Notes: generated by a model from the sequence alone, not told the origin. A DNA stretch of 64,000 bases from Paracoccus sp. S1E-3 (GCF_013868135.1 NZ_JACEMU010000004.1:496001-560000), one strand, 5' to 3'. Positions 45,121 to 54,259 are shown, numbered from the stretch's first letter. A program made the numbers and translations.

Positions 45121-46614
45121 ATGTTCGAGAACCTGTCCGACCGTCTTGGCGGCGTCTTCGACCGGCTGACCAAGCAGGGCGCCCTGTCCGAAGACGACGT
45201 GACCGCCGCCCTGCGCGAGGTGCGCACCGCCCTGCTGGAGGCCGATGTCTCGTTGCCCGTGGCGCGCAGCTTCGTGAAATCGGTGACGCAGAAGGCCACC
45301 GGTGCGGCGGTGACGAAATCGGTTACCCCCGGCCAGCAGGTGGTGAAAATCGTCCATGACGAACTCATCAGGGTGCTGCAAGGCGAAGGCGCGCCCGACG
45401 CGCTGCGCATCGACAACCCTCCGGCGCCGGTGCTGATGGTCGGACTTCAGGGCTCGGGGAAAACCACCACCACGGCGAAACTGGCACTGCGCCTGAAGGA
45501 CCGCGAGAAGAAGCGCGTGCTGATGGCGTCGCTCGACACCAACCGCCCCGCTGCGATGGAGCAGCTGGCGATTCTCGGCACCCAGATCGGCGTCGACACG
45601 CTGCCGATCGTGAAGGGCGAAAGCGCCGTCCAGATCGCGAAGCGTGCCAGGCAGCAGGCCACGCTGGGCGGCTATGACGTCTATATGCTGGATACCGCCG
45701 GTCGTCTGCATATCGACGAGGTTCTGATGGACGAGGTGCAGGCGGTGCGCGACATCGCCCAGCCTCGGGAAACGCTGCTGGTCGTTGATGGCCTGACCGG
45801 TCAGGATGCGGTCAATGTCGCCACCGAATTCGATGCCAAGGTCGGCATCAGCGGCGTCGTGCTGACCCGGATGGACGGCGACGGACGCGGCGGCGCGGCG
45901 CTGTCGATGCGTGCTGTGACCGGCAAGCCGATCCGCTTCGTCGGCCTCGGCGAAAAGATGGACGCGCTGGAAACCTTCGATGCCGAACGCGTCGCCGGTC
46001 GCATCCTCGGCATGGGTGACATCGTGGCCCTGGTCGAGAAAGCCCAGCAGGTGCTGGAGGTCGAACAGGCCGAGCGTATGATGAAACGCTTCCAGAAGGG
46101 CCTGTTCAACATGAATGACCTGAAGTCCCAGCTGGAGCAGATGCAGAAGATGGGCGGCATGGGCTCGATCATGCAGATGATGCCGGGCATGTCGAAAATG
46201 GCCAAGGCCGCCGAGGATGCCGGCATGAACGACCAGATGATCCGCCGCCAGATCGCGCTCATCAACTCGATGACGCGAAAGGAACGCGCCAATCCCGACC
46301 TGCTGCAGGCGAGCCGCAAGAAGCGGATCGCGGCCGGCGCCGGGCTGGAAGTGTCAGAACTGAACCGCCTGCTGAAAATGCAGAAGCAGATGGGCGACAC
46401 CATGAAAAAACTCGGCAAGATGAAGGGCGGCATGCTGAAACAGGCAATGCGCGCGATGATGGGCAAGGGCGGCGGCCTGCCCGACATGGCCAATGCCGAT
46501 CCCGCGCAGATGGCCGAGGCGACCAAGATGCTGCAGGACCCCAAGGGCCTCGGCGGCCAGTTGGGCGGGATGGGCCTGCCCGGTGGGTTGTCGGGTCTGT
46601 TCGGGAAGAAGTGA
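45121..46614 (+). CDS. ffh: Signal recognition particle protein Ffh
   Basis: A 497-residue SRP GTPase that binds signal peptides and SRP RNA. It has an N domain (MFENLSDRLGGVFDRLTKQGALSE), a G domain with the P-loop (GLQGSGKTTTTAKLAL), DTAGRL, LTRMDGDGRGGAAL and GLGEKMDALE, then a Met-rich M domain (QMQKMGGMGSIMQMMPGM) and a Gly/Met-rich tail. The GTG of the next gene overlaps its stop. Confidence 0.97.
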   Translation: MFENLSDRLGGVFDRLTKQGALSEDDVTAALREVRTALLEADVSLPVARSFVKSVTQKATGAAVTKSVTPGQQVVKIVHDELIRVLQGEGAPDALRIDNPPAPVLMVGLQGSGKTTTTAKLALRLKDREKKRVLMASLDTNRPAAMEQLAILGTQIGVDTLPIVKGESAVQIAKRARQQATLGGYDVYMLDTAGRLHIDEVLMDEVQAVRDIAQPRETLLVVDGLTGQDAVNVATEFDAKVGISGVVLTRMDGDGRGGAALSMRAVTGKPIRFVGLGEKMDALETFDAERVAGRILGMGDIVALVEKAQQVLEVEQAERMMKRFQKGLFNMNDLKSQLEQMQKMGGMGSIMQMMPGMSKMAKAAEDAGMNDQMIRRQIALINSMTRKERANPDLLQASRKKRIAAGAGLEVSELNRLLKMQKQMGDTMKKLGKMKGGMLKQAMRAMMGKGGGLPDMANADPAQMAEATKMLQDPKGLGGQLGGMGLPGGLSGLFGKK

Positions 46615-47138
46615 CCGTGGCCACCTTCTCCGTCGATATTCCGGTCATCGAGACCCCGCATTTGATCCTGCGTGAACCGCGCCTCGCGGATTTCAAGGCC
46701 GCGGCGACCTTCGCGGCGTCGGACCGTGCGCGTTTCGTCGGCGGTCCAATGGGGCGCGGTGAAGCATGGCCCCGCTTTGCAGCGGGCGCGGGGCATTGGG
46801 CCCTGAAGGGCTTCGGCATGTGGATCGTCGAGGAGAAGGCAACCGGCGCCGTGGTCGGCCGCATCGGCCTGTTGGAGCCGGAGGGCTGGCCCGAGATTGA
46901 ACTGGGCTGGCAGGTCTATGACGGCTTCGAAGGCAAGGGCTACGCCTATGAGGCGGCGATGGCCGCGCGCGATTACGCCTATCGGGTGATGGGTCTGCCC
47001 CCGATGATCTCGTTCATCGTCCCGGAAAACACCCGCTCGCGCCGGCTGGCCGAACGCATGGGCGCTACGGTCGAACGCGAAGCCGAAGTCCTGGGCGTGC
47101 CCTGCCTCGTTTACCGCCACCCGAAGGTGCAGGCATGA
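46611..47138 (+). CDS. GNAT family N-acetyltransferase (RimJ/RimL-like)
   Basis: A 175-residue acetyltransferase. The pattern IETPHLILREPRLADFKAA, GFGMWIVEEKATGAVVGRIGLLEPEGWPEIELGW and the acetyl-CoA loop YDGFEGKGYAYEAAMAARDYA is typical of the Acetyltransf_3 subfamily. The substrate is unknown. Translation starts at a GTG (46611) overlapping the ffh stop, so it is coupled to ffh. Confidence 0.85.
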   Translation: MTVATFSVDIPVIETPHLILREPRLADFKAAATFAASDRARFVGGPMGRGEAWPRFAAGAGHWALKGFGMWIVEEKATGAVVGRIGLLEPEGWPEIELGWQVYDGFEGKGYAYEAAMAARDYAYRVMGLPPMISFIVPENTRSRRLAERMGATVEREAEVLGVPCLVYRHPKVQA

Positions 47139-47144
47139 GCCGCG

Positions 47145-47191
47145 CTTTCATTCAGGCCCAAATATCCCGGGGTCCGGGGCAGCACCCCGGG
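47145..47191 (+). repeat. Dispersed intergenic word, copy 2, followed by a stem-loop
   Basis: CTTTCA..GGCCCAAATATCC (47145-47167) matches the copy at 15468-15490. Immediately afterwards CCCGGGGT-N10-ACCCCGGG forms an 8-bp stem (about 47166-47191). The element sits between the acetyltransferase and the chorismate mutase. Confidence 0.5.
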
Positions 47192-47217
47192 CTGCGCCGC
47201 CCGAAAGGATCCGCCGC

Positions 47218-47511
47218 ATGAGCGATACCGCCCGCGCCGCCGCCCTTCTGAAGGAACACCGCGCCAGCATCGACCGGCTGGACGCGATCCTTGTCTATAC
47301 GCTGGCCGAAAGGTTCAAGCACACCCAAAGCGTCGGCCGTCTCAAGGCCGAACACGACCTCCCGCCGTCCGATCCGGCGCGTGAAGCGCAGCAGATCGAC
47401 CGGTTGGAACGCCTCGCGCGCGAGGCCGATCTCGACCCGGAATTCGCGCGCAAATTCCTGAACTTCGTGATCGCCGAAGTGATCCGGCACCACGAACAAT
47501 ACCAAACCTGA
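47218..47511 (+). CDS. Chorismate mutase (AroQ class)
   Basis: A 97-residue all-helical enzyme that converts chorismate to prephenate, the substrate of PheA at 37405. The active-site pattern is [38 protein letters not shown], with Arg and Lys residues for the two carboxylates, and a final [17 protein letters not shown] helix. The stand-alone form complements the mutase-free prephenate dehydratase. It lies upstream of the rpsP cluster. Confidence 0.92.
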   Translation: MSDTARAAALLKEHRASIDRLDAILVYTLAERFKHTQSVGRLKAEHDLPPSDPAREAQQIDRLERLAREADLDPEFARKFLNFVIAEVIRHHEQYQT

Positions 47512-47555
47512 AGGCGGGTTCCCCGCCAATCCCGCCATTTCAAAGGAGAAACGCA

Positions 47556-47918
47556 ATGGCAATGAAGATCCGTCTGGCCCGTGGTGGTTCCAAGAAGCGT
47601 CCGTTCTACGCGATCGTCGCGTCCGATTCGCGCATGCCACGCGATGGCCGCTTCATCGAGAAGCTGGGCACCTATAACCCGCTGCTGGCCAAAGACAGCG
47701 AAGACCGCATCCAGATGAACCTGGAGCGCGTGCAATACTGGCTGTCCCAGGGTGCCGAGCCGACCGACCGCGTCGCCCGCTTCCTCGAAGCCGCCGGCGT
47801 CAAGGCCAAAACCGAGCGCAAGAACATGAAAAAAGCCGAGCCGGGCAAGAAAGCCAAGGAACGCGCCCAGGCCCGCGCCGACAAGGCCGCCGCTGCCGCC
47901 GACGCGACCGCGGAATAA
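47556..47918 (+). CDS. rpsP: 30S ribosomal protein S16
   Basis: A 120-residue small-subunit protein. [44 protein letters not shown] sequence is diagnostic. The C-terminus carries a ~35-residue Lys/Ala/Glu-rich extension usual in alphaproteobacteria. AAAGGAG precedes the ATG. It is first in rpsP-smORF-rimM-trmD-rplS-rpmE. Confidence 0.97.
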   Translation: MAMKIRLARGGSKKRPFYAIVASDSRMPRDGRFIEKLGTYNPLLAKDSEDRIQMNLERVQYWLSQGAEPTDRVARFLEAAGVKAKTERKNMKKAEPGKKAKERAQARADKAAAAADATAE

Positions 47919-47968
47919 TCACCTCTCGGCCCGCCCCCGTGGCGGGCCGTTTGACCTCTGGGGGCGGC

Positions 47969-48115
47969 ATGTTCATTTTCAGGCTGTTCCGGCTGGCGAT
48001 CCTGATGATGTTCGCCTTCGTCGCGGGAGTCTTCTTCGAACGCGGCCACCAGATGGATCTGTGCGAAAAATCGGGCGGCATCTGGCTGCGCGTCGGGATC
48101 TGCGGGGAAAAATAA
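47969..48115 (+). CDS. 48-residue single-pass membrane protein between rpsP and rimM
   Basis: A short frame, MFIFRLFRLAILMMFAFVAGV then FFERGHQMDLCEKSGGIWLR and VGICGEK. It has one hydrophobic helix (residues 5-22) and two Cys in a short outer segment (DLC..GIC). GGGGGCGGC precedes the ATG as a weak ribosome-binding site, and the stop is 3 bases before rimM. The tight packing and protein-like composition support a real gene. Its function is unknown. Confidence 0.7.
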   Translation: MFIFRLFRLAILMMFAFVAGVFFERGHQMDLCEKSGGIWLRVGICGEK

Positions 48116-48118
48116 CCG

Positions 48119-48613
48119 ATGTCGGGAAAGGTCTGCGTAGGCGCCATCGCCGGGGCATTCGGCGTTCAGGGCGAGGTCCGGTTGAAAAGCTTCACCGCCG
48201 AGGCCGCCGACATTGCCAGCTATGGCCCGCTCTCCACCGAGGACGGCGCACGCCAGTTCACCATCACCATCAACCGGCCGGTTGCGGGCGGTCTCAGTGC
48301 AAATCTCTCGGGAGTCAGCACACGCGAACAGGCCGAGGCGCTGCGCGGCGTCACGCTCTGGGCCGCGCGCGAGGCGCTGCCCTCGCTGCCTGACGATGAG
48401 TTCTATCACGCCGATCTGATCGGGCTCGAGGTCGTCGATACCGGCGGCCGGGTGCTGGGCCGGGTCAAGGCGATCTACGATCACGGAGCCGGCGACATTC
48501 TCGAGGTGGCCGGCCCGCAATCCCTGCTGTTGCCCTTCACCCGCGCCGTGGTGCCGACCGTCGATCTGGCGGCAGGCCGCATCGTCGCCGACCCGCCGGG
48601 CAGCGACGAATGA
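48119..48613 (+). CDS. rimM: Ribosome maturation factor RimM
   Basis: A 164-residue assembly factor for the 30S head that binds S19. The N-terminal barrel begins [21 protein letters not shown], and the PRC-barrel half contains [23 protein letters not shown] and [20 protein letters not shown]. Its end overlaps the trmD start by 4 bases. Confidence 0.96.
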   Translation: MSGKVCVGAIAGAFGVQGEVRLKSFTAEAADIASYGPLSTEDGARQFTITINRPVAGGLSANLSGVSTREQAEALRGVTLWAAREALPSLPDDEFYHADLIGLEVVDTGGRVLGRVKAIYDHGAGDILEVAGPQSLLLPFTRAVVPTVDLAAGRIVADPPGSDE

Positions 48614-49482
48614 CCCCGCCCACGAAATCGCATGGCCGCATGTCCATCGCCGCCTCGGCGCTTGGCAGGGCCACCCCGCGCGAGCTGATGGCGGAACCGC
48701 AGGTCAAGGGCGTCTGGACCGCCAATATCATCACCCTGTTCGCGGAAGCCTTTCCCGGCGTGCTGGGCCTGTCGTTGACCGGGCGCGCGCTGGCGGAAGG
48801 GTTGTGGAATCTGCGCACCATCCCCTTGCGCGATTTCGGTATCGGCAAGCATCGCAATGTCGATGACACGCCCGCAGGCGGCGGCGCGGGCATGGTGATC
48901 CGGGCCGATGTCATGGATGCTGCCCTGAACGCCGCCGACCCCGCCCTGCCCGTCATCTACCTGTCGCCGCGCGGCAAGCCGCTGACCCAGGCCCGCGCCC
49001 GCGCGCTTGCCGACGGCCCCGGCGTGACCCTGATCTGCGGCCGGTTCGAGGGCGTCGATCAACGCGTTCTGGATGCGCGCGAGATCGAGGAAATCAGCAT
49101 TGGCGACTATGTCCTGACCGGCGGAGAGCTGGCCGCACAGGTCTTGATTGATGCGACGGTTCGGCTTATACCCCGCGTCGTCGGGAATCAGGCATCACTG
49201 GCCGAGGAGTCCTTCTCCGAAGGTTTGCTTGAGCACCCGCAATATACTCGCCCCGCCGAGTGGGAAGGCCGCAGGATCCCGGATGTCGTCATGTCCGGCA
49301 ATCATGCGGCCATTGCTGCTTGGCGGCGGGAAGAAGCCGAAAGGCTGACGAAGGAACGCCGCCCCGACCTGTGGCGGGCATATGTCGAAAGACCTGTGGA
49401 CCCGGCAAAGGACCGACAGCTCTCGGGCGCATCACACCAAGCAGGGGGCTACCCTGCGCAAGACAAGGATGAACAGCGATGA
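48610..49482 (+). CDS. trmD: tRNA (guanine-N1-)-methyltransferase TrmD
   Basis: A 290-residue SPOUT enzyme that makes m1G37 in tRNA and so prevents frameshifting. The core begins [20 protein letters not shown] after a ~35-residue N-terminal extension ([20 protein letters not shown]) not usual in short TrmDs. The knot motifs are [33 protein letters not shown] and [21 protein letters not shown]. Its end overlaps rplS by 4 bases. Confidence 0.96.
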   Translation: MTPPTKSHGRMSIAASALGRATPRELMAEPQVKGVWTANIITLFAEAFPGVLGLSLTGRALAEGLWNLRTIPLRDFGIGKHRNVDDTPAGGGAGMVIRADVMDAALNAADPALPVIYLSPRGKPLTQARARALADGPGVTLICGRFEGVDQRVLDAREIEEISIGDYVLTGGELAAQVLIDATVRLIPRVVGNQASLAEESFSEGLLEHPQYTRPAEWEGRRIPDVVMSGNHAAIAAWRREEAERLTKERRPDLWRAYVERPVDPAKDRQLSGASHQAGGYPAQDKDEQR

Positions 49483-49871
49483 ACCTGATCGCACAGCTCG
49501 AAGCCGAGCAGATTGCCGAACTCGGCAAGAATATCCCGGATTTCAAGGCCGGTGACACCGTTCGCGTCGGTTACAAGGTGACCGAAGGCACCCGCACCCG
49601 CGTGCAGAACTATGAAGGCGTCTGCATCAGCCGCAAGGGCGGCAACGGCATCGGCGCCAGCTTCACCGTGCGCAAGATCAGCTTCGGCGAAGGCGTCGAG
49701 CGCGTCTTCCCGCTGTATTCGACCAATATCGATTCGATCGAGGTCGTCCGCCGTGGCCGCGTCCGCCGCGCCAAGCTGTATTACCTGCGCGACCGTCGCG
49801 GCAAATCCGCCCGCATCGCCGAAGTCACCAACTACAAGCCGAAGGCCGACAAGGCCGACGCCAAGGCCTGA
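49479..49871 (+). CDS. rplS: 50S ribosomal protein L19
   Basis: A 130-residue large-subunit protein: [70 protein letters not shown] and [24 protein letters not shown] conserved blocks. A Lys/Ala-rich tail follows. Its start overlaps the trmD stop. Confidence 0.97.
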   Translation: MNLIAQLEAEQIAELGKNIPDFKAGDTVRVGYKVTEGTRTRVQNYEGVCISRKGGNGIGASFTVRKISFGEGVERVFPLYSTNIDSIEVVRRGRVRRAKLYYLRDRRGKSARIAEVTNYKPKADKADAKA

Positions 49872-49882
49872 GGATCATCGTC

Positions 49883-50104
49883 ATGAAAAAAGACATCCAT
49901 CCCGATTACCACATGATCGAGGTCAAGATGACCGACGGCACCACCTATCAGGTGCGCTCGACCTGGGGCAAGGAAGGCGACACCATGTCGCTGGATATCG
50001 ACCCGACCTCGCACCCGGCATGGACCGGCGGCTCGGCCAAGCTGATGGACACCGGTGGGCGCGTATCGAAGTTCAAGAACAAATACGCCGGTCTGGGCTT
50101 CTGA
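49883..50104 (+). CDS. rpmE: 50S ribosomal protein L31, Cys-free (zinc-independent) form
   Basis: A 73-residue L31: [40 protein letters not shown] and [16 protein letters not shown]. No Cys is present, so it cannot bind zinc as the C+ form does. It follows rplS by 11 bases and ends the operon before a strong terminator. Confidence 0.96.
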   Translation: MKKDIHPDYHMIEVKMTDGTTYQVRSTWGKEGDTMSLDIDPTSHPAWTGGSAKLMDTGGRVSKFKNKYAGLGF

Positions 50105-50126
50105 TCCCGACCCCTGCGACTGCCAG

Positions 50127-50150
50127 CGCCGCCCCTCGGGGGCGGCGTTT
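50127..50150 (+). terminator. Rho-independent terminator of the rpsP-rpmE operon
   Basis: CGCCGCCCC-TCG-GGGGCGGCG is a 9-bp stem followed by TTTCGCATTTT, 22 bases after the rpmE stop. Confidence 0.85.
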
Positions 50151-50172
50151 CGCATTTTCGGCGCCGATCAAG

Positions 50173-50206
50173 GGAAAAACGCCGCCCCAGAAGCGGGACG
50201 GCGTTC
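50173..50206 (-). terminator. Rho-independent terminator of the small minus-strand operon
   Basis: On the minus strand AACGCCG.CCC and GGGCGGCGTT pair around a short loop and are followed by TTTTTCC. It lies about 35 bases past the end of the gene at 50242-50499. Confidence 0.75.
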
Positions 50207-50241
50207 CTTCCATTGACGCGGCAACATCGCAGGAATGGGGC

Positions 50242-50499
50242 TTAATTCAGCAGGCCCGACCACCAGCCCTTCGGGGCCGTGCCGCCGACCGGCAGGCCGG
50301 TGATCTGGCGGCCTGCGGCATCCACCGTCACCCGCCCGTCGCGATAGCGGCGCAACACCGGGCCCTGCGCCAGGCCGCTGGCGCCGATCCGAACCGAGGC
50401 CCAGCCCAGATTACGCGTTTCAGCGACCGGTTCCGGCAGCGCGAACCCCTCGGGGATCGGGGTGTAATGGCCGAAAATGGGGAAAAACAGGGCGCTCAT
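50242..50499 (-). CDS. Small protein of unknown function (85 residues)
   Basis: MSALFFPIFGHYTPIPEGFAL begins a short soluble protein with a beta-rich middle (GWASVRIGASGLAQGPVLRRYRDGRVTV) and a Gly/Trp-rich end (APKGWWSGLLN). The start at 50499 is set by GAAGGAG seven bases upstream. It starts 1 base after the previous gene, so the two are co-transcribed. I do not recognise the family. Confidence 0.65.
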   Translation of the reverse strand: MSALFFPIFGHYTPIPEGFALPEPVAETRNLGWASVRIGASGLAQGPVLRRYRDGRVTVDAAGRQITGLPVGGTAPKGWWSGLLN

Positions 50500-50500
50500 G

Positions 50501-50743
50501 TCAGAACTCCTTCGGGATACGTTGTTCAACCAGGATGTCCCAATCCTTGGGGTCGCGGTTGCGCATCATTTCGGCGCCGACTTCGTCGGGGGTGCAGGTG
50601 AACACCGTCAACGGAATCCCCGCCACGCAGTGCAGGCGCCCCGTCTTGCGTTCGACCAGATGCACTGCATAGCGGGGCGGTTTCTGCGCCACCGCGCGCA
50701 CCGTCGCATCGGCAAAGCTGGCCAGCCGGTTCAGCATGGTCAT
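50501..50743 (-). CDS. Small protein of unknown function (80 residues)
   Basis: From MTMLNRLASFADATVRAVAQ, an 80-residue protein with KPPRYAVHLVERKTGRLHCVAGIPLTVFTC in the middle and DPKDWDILVEQRIPKEF at the end. GAGGAG precedes the ATG at 50743 by seven bases, favouring it over a longer frame from 50815. The gene is first in a two-gene unit, behind an A/T-rich region with a repeat-palindrome cluster, and follows the Rrf2 regulator gene on the same strand. Function unknown. Confidence 0.65.
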   Translation of the reverse strand: MTMLNRLASFADATVRAVAQKPPRYAVHLVERKTGRLHCVAGIPLTVFTCTPDEVGAEMMRNRDPKDWDILVEQRIPKEF

Positions 50744-50808
50744 GGCATCACTCCTCATCGAGCCTGTCAGCTTGTCTGACCCCTTTATCTCGACAGGGTT
50801 TATCGTGA

Positions 50809-50840
50809 TTTTCAACAGAAATTTTCAACGATCTTGAAAA
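50809..50840 (-). promoter_or_regulatory. Direct-repeat plus palindrome cluster downstream of the Rrf2 gene
   Basis: TTTTCAAC occurs twice (50809-50816 and 50822-50829, 13 bp apart), and the second copy forms TTTTCAA-CGATC-TTGAAAA (50822-50840). The block is strongly A/T-rich against its surroundings and sits just upstream of the two small genes, as expected for an operator/promoter. Confidence 0.5.
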
Positions 50841-50850
50841 ATGCTTTATT

Positions 50851-51318
50851 TCAACCGTTTAGATCCTGTTCGGACAGAACGTTCCGCATCGGCGTGCCCG
50901 CGGGGCCGACCAGATCAGCCAAGGTCAGCGATTCGAGCAGCAGCAGGTACGACCAGAACACCTCGGCGAAAACACGACGCAGGCGGCATTCGGCCTCGTT
51001 GGTGCAGTCCTCGCATTTCTGATACGCGGTCCGCGACAGGCAGGGCAGCGGTGCCAGCGGCCCGTCAATCCGCCGCAACAGTGATTCGAGCCGCACGGCC
51101 GAAGGATCGCGCGTCATCCGATACCCGCCCGAACGCCCCCGGACCGACCCCAGCACACCTGCCTTGCGCAAATCCAGCAGGATATGTTCCAGAAACCGCT
51201 TCGGCGCCCCTGAACGCCGGGCGATTTCCTCGATCTGCAAGGGCTTGGCCTGGTCGCCATATTCTTCGGCGAGCACGATCAGCGCCTTGAGGGCGTATTT
51301 CATTTTTTGGGTAATCAT
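50851..51318 (-). CDS. Rrf2-family transcriptional regulator with Cys cluster
   Basis: A 155-residue regulator. The winged helix is MITQKMKYALKALIVLAEEYGD, then IEEIARRSGAPKRFLEHILLDLRKAGVLGSVRGRSGGYRMTR. Four Cys follow as C-x8-C-x2-C-x5-C (PCLSRTAYQKCEDCTNEAEC), a likely Fe-S site. The spacing differs from classical IscR, NsrR and RirA, so its signal and targets are open. The flanking small genes and the TTTTCAA palindrome are candidate targets. Confidence 0.88.
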   Translation of the reverse strand: MITQKMKYALKALIVLAEEYGDQAKPLQIEEIARRSGAPKRFLEHILLDLRKAGVLGSVRGRSGGYRMTRDPSAVRLESLLRRIDGPLAPLPCLSRTAYQKCEDCTNEAECRLRRVFAEVFWSYLLLLESLTLADLVGPAGTPMRNVLSEQDLNG

Positions 51319-51450
51319 TCTTGACAGATAGGGCGGTTACCTGACGGAAATCAACCGAATCCCGACCGGAGCGCGCAGGATTGAACGCCTTTCCAAGCCC
51401 GCATTCTGCGCATATTGTCCCGCGACCACAGACAACTGCAGAAGTATTTC

Positions 51451-52233
51451 ATGGCCCATATCATCGTCGTCGGGAACGAAAAAGGCGGGTCGGGAAAATC
51501 CACCACCTCCATGCACGTGGCCACCGCGCTGGCGCGGATGGGCCACCGTGTTGCGGCGCTGGATCTGGACATCCGCCAGCGCAGCTTCGGCCGCTATCTG
51601 GAGAACCGCGCCCATTTCACCGGCAAGGAGGCGCTGAACCTGCCAAGCCCGACTCTGGGCACGCTCGCTGCGACCTCGCCCAACGATACCGACCCGCTGT
51701 CGGACGCCATGACCGCATTGGAGGCCGATCACGATTTCATCCTGATCGACTGCCCCGGATCGCATACCCGGCTGGCCCAGATGGCGCATATGCTGGCCGA
51801 CACGCTCATCACGCCGATGAATGACAGCTTCATCGACTTTGACCTGCTGGCGCGGATGTCGCCCGAGGGCAAGGTGCTGGGCCCCTCGATCTATGCCGAA
51901 ATGGTCTGGGGCGCGCGTCAGGGTCGTCAGGCGGCAGGCGCGGGGCCGATCGACTGGATCGTGCTGCGCAACCGTCTGGGCACGCAGGCCATGCACAACA
52001 AGCGCAAGGTCGGAACCGCCCTTGGTCAATTGTCCAAGCGCATCGGCTTTCGTGTGGCGCCGGGCTTTGCCGAGCGGGTCATCTTCCGCGAGCTGTTTCC
52101 GCGCGGGCTGACCCTGCTGGACCTGAAGGATATCGGGACCGAGCAGTTGAGCATGTCCAACATCGCCGCCCGGCAGGAACTGCGCGAGTTGATGGCGACG
52201 CTGAACCTGCCCGGCGTGAAAGTCGATTTTTAA
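51451..52233 (+). CDS. MipZ-type division-plane positioning ATPase (ParA/MinD family)
   Basis: A 260-residue P-loop ATPase. In alphaproteobacteria MipZ forms a gradient from the poles that blocks FtsZ. The deviant Walker A is VVGNEKGGSGKSTTSMHVATAL. Further motifs are ALDLDIRQRSFGRYLENR, ILIDCPGSHTRLAQMAHMLADTLITPMNDSFIDFDLLA and DWIVLRNRLG, the last two typical of MipZ. The start at 51451 gives the short N-terminus before the P-loop. It is divergent from the Rrf2 gene. Confidence 0.92.
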   Translation: MAHIIVVGNEKGGSGKSTTSMHVATALARMGHRVAALDLDIRQRSFGRYLENRAHFTGKEALNLPSPTLGTLAATSPNDTDPLSDAMTALEADHDFILIDCPGSHTRLAQMAHMLADTLITPMNDSFIDFDLLARMSPEGKVLGPSIYAEMVWGARQGRQAAGAGPIDWIVLRNRLGTQAMHNKRKVGTALGQLSKRIGFRVAPGFAERVIFRELFPRGLTLLDLKDIGTEQLSMSNIAARQELRELMATLNLPGVKVDF

Positions 52234-52333
52234 GCGGTGATACGCAAGCGGCGCAGGTGCGCCCGTCAGGTCGCGATCATGGGATGCGGCGCGCAGTCAC
52301 CGGCTGGGCCGGTGCGCTGTTAACCGGCCCCGT

Positions 52334-53596
52334 TCACAATGCCCGCCAGCCGATGTCGCGGCGGCAGAACCCTTCCGGCCAATCGATCGCATCCACGAGG
52401 CCGTAAGCGCGATCCCGCGCCTCGGCCAGCGTGGCGCCGCGTCCGGTCGCCGCCAGAACGCGCCCGCCCGTGGCGATGATCGCACCATCCTTCTGGCCCG
52501 TGCCAGCATGAAAAACCATGTTGAAACTGTCTTCAGGAAGCGAGGACAGGCCCTTGATCTCGCTGCCCTTCTGATAGCTTCCCGGATAACCGTCGGCGGC
52601 CATCACCACCGTCAATGCGTGATCCTCTGCCCAGTTGGCGGTGATCTGGTCCAGCCGTCCTTCGGCGCATGCATGGATCAGATCCAGCGCCTGAGCGCCC
52701 AGCCGCATCATCAGCACCTGACATTCCGGGTCGCCGAAACGGACATTGTATTCGACCAGCCGCGCCTGGCCGTCCTTGATCATGAGCCCGGCGAACAACA
52801 CCCCCTGAAAGGGCGTGCCGCGCCGCGCCATCTCGGCCACGGTGGGGCGGATCATCTGCTCCATGACCTGCGCCTGAATGGCCTCGCTCAGCACCGGGGC
52901 GGGCGAATAGGCGCCCATCCCGCCGGTATTGGGGCCGGTATCGCCGTCGCCCACGCGCTTGTGGTCCTGCGCGGTGCCGATGGACAGGCAGTTAACCCCA
53001 TCCGAGAGGACGAAGAAGCTCGCCTCCTCGCCGTCCATGAACTCCTCGATCACCACTTCGGCGCCCGCGGCCCCGAAGGCGCCGCCGAAGATCATGTCGA
53101 TGGCATCATGCGCCTGTTCCAGCGTTTCGGCCACGACGACGCCCTTGCCGGCTGCCAGCCCATCGGCCTTGACGACGATTGGCGCACCCCTTGCATCGAT
53201 GTATTCATGCGCCGCCTGCGCGTCCGCGAACCGTGCCCAGGCGGCGGTCGGCGCCCCACAGGCATCGCAGACCTCCTTGGTGAAGGCCTTCGATGCCTCG
53301 AGTTGGGCGGCCGCCTGCGACGGCCCGAAGACCAGCAGGCCCGCGCCCCGCAGCGCGTCGGCCACACCGGCGGCCAGCGGCGCCTCGGGCCCGATCACCA
53401 CCAGATCGATGGCGTTCTCCTGCGCGAATTCGCAGACGGCCGCGCGCGAAAGAATGTCGAGATCGGCGCATTCCGCAATCGCCGCCATGCCGGGATTGCC
53501 GGGCGCCACGATCAACCGGTCGCATTTCGGGTTCTGCCGGATCGCCCAGGCGAGCGCATGTTCCCGCCCGCCGCTGCCGAGGATGAGGATATTCAT
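52334..53596 (-). CDS. purD: Phosphoribosylamine-glycine ligase
   Basis: A 420-residue ATP-grasp enzyme for the second step of purine synthesis. It has [33 protein letters not shown], the ATP-grasp loop [40 protein letters not shown] and [14 protein letters not shown]. No signs of truncation. It converges on the mipZ region and appears monocistronic. Confidence 0.96.
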   Translation of the reverse strand: MNILILGSGGREHALAWAIRQNPKCDRLIVAPGNPGMAAIAECADLDILSRAAVCEFAQENAIDLVVIGPEAPLAAGVADALRGAGLLVFGPSQAAAQLEASKAFTKEVCDACGAPTAAWARFADAQAAHEYIDARGAPIVVKADGLAAGKGVVVAETLEQAHDAIDMIFGGAFGAAGAEVVIEEFMDGEEASFFVLSDGVNCLSIGTAQDHKRVGDGDTGPNTGGMGAYSPAPVLSEAIQAQVMEQMIRPTVAEMARRGTPFQGVLFAGLMIKDGQARLVEYNVRFGDPECQVLMMRLGAQALDLIHACAEGRLDQITANWAEDHALTVVMAADGYPGSYQKGSEIKGLSSLPEDSFNMVFHAGTGQKDGAIIATGGRVLAATGRGATLAEARDRAYGLVDAIDWPEGFCRRDIGWRAL

Positions 53597-53896
53597 GCGT
53601 TGCCCTTTTCGCTTGACCGCCGATCCGGCTTCCCTTTCCGCAGGCAGTTAAAGGCGCATATCCTTCTGCGCAATCCAGAACTCGGGCGAATGCTGGAAAC
53701 AACGCCGGCGACGCGGTCCGAGAGCACCGTCTCGCGGCTGCTGGTGCCCATCGCGGCCGGGCGACCAACAGCGTCACCGACGAGAAGAAAGTGGCAGGGG
53801 GATCAGACATGCGGCAAGCGCCGCTCGGCATTTTCGCGGCCGTGTAACGACCGGGGGCGAGAGCCGGCTCCCGGTCGCGCGTCATCAACGATCCGG
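53597..53896. other. Intergenic gap upstream of purD
   Basis: I see no gene here. Near 53848-53879 the minus strand has CGACCGGG...CCCGGTCG, a GC-rich stem that may end the gene at 53897, though it lacks a good T-run. The purD promoter should lie near 53600-53680. Confidence 0.4.
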
Positions 53897-54259
53897 CTAA
53901 TCCGACATCGTCACCACATGCCAGACATCGCCCTTGCCGTCGCCCTTCACATCGCCCGACGCCATATCCTCGTAATAGAAATACAGCGGCTTGCCGTCGA
54001 GCGCCCATTGCTCGGTCCCGTCAGTGCGGGTGACGCGGGTCCAGCCATCGGGCATGACCTCGCCTTCCGCCGCGAGATAAGGCGGCCAGTTTTTGGCGCA
54101 GTCGTCATAACAGGACGACATCCCCTCGCTGTCATTGTCGAAGGTATAAAGCGTCATGCCGTTCTGCGCGGCCAGCACACCAGCGGCGGAAGCCGGCAAC
54201 GCCAGCATCAGCGCCGAGGTCACGGCCAGCAGGCCAAGGCCGGTTTCGAAGCGTCTCAT
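53897..54259 (-). CDS. Secreted repeat protein (COG4315/Lipoprotein_15 type)
   Basis: A 120-residue exported protein: signal peptide MRRFETGLGLLAVTSALMLALPASA, then the family repeats GMTLYTFDNDSEGMSSCYDDCAKNWPP and DGKPLYFYYEDMASGDVKGDG, with the Y-x4-D pattern and two Cys likely disulfide bonded. The family is of unknown function and often found near redox or metal genes. It is divergent from xseA. Confidence 0.85.
   Translation of the reverse strand: MRRFETGLGLLAVTSALMLALPASAAGVLAAQNGMTLYTFDNDSEGMSSCYDDCAKNWPPYLAAEGEVMPDGWTRVTRTDGTEQWALDGKPLYFYYEDMASGDVKGDGKGDVWHVVTMSD

Noticed and set aside
53205-54008. A minus-strand frame bridging purD and its upstream gap
   Set aside because: Its 3' part is a shadow of purD in another frame, and its start lies within the converging secreted-protein gene.
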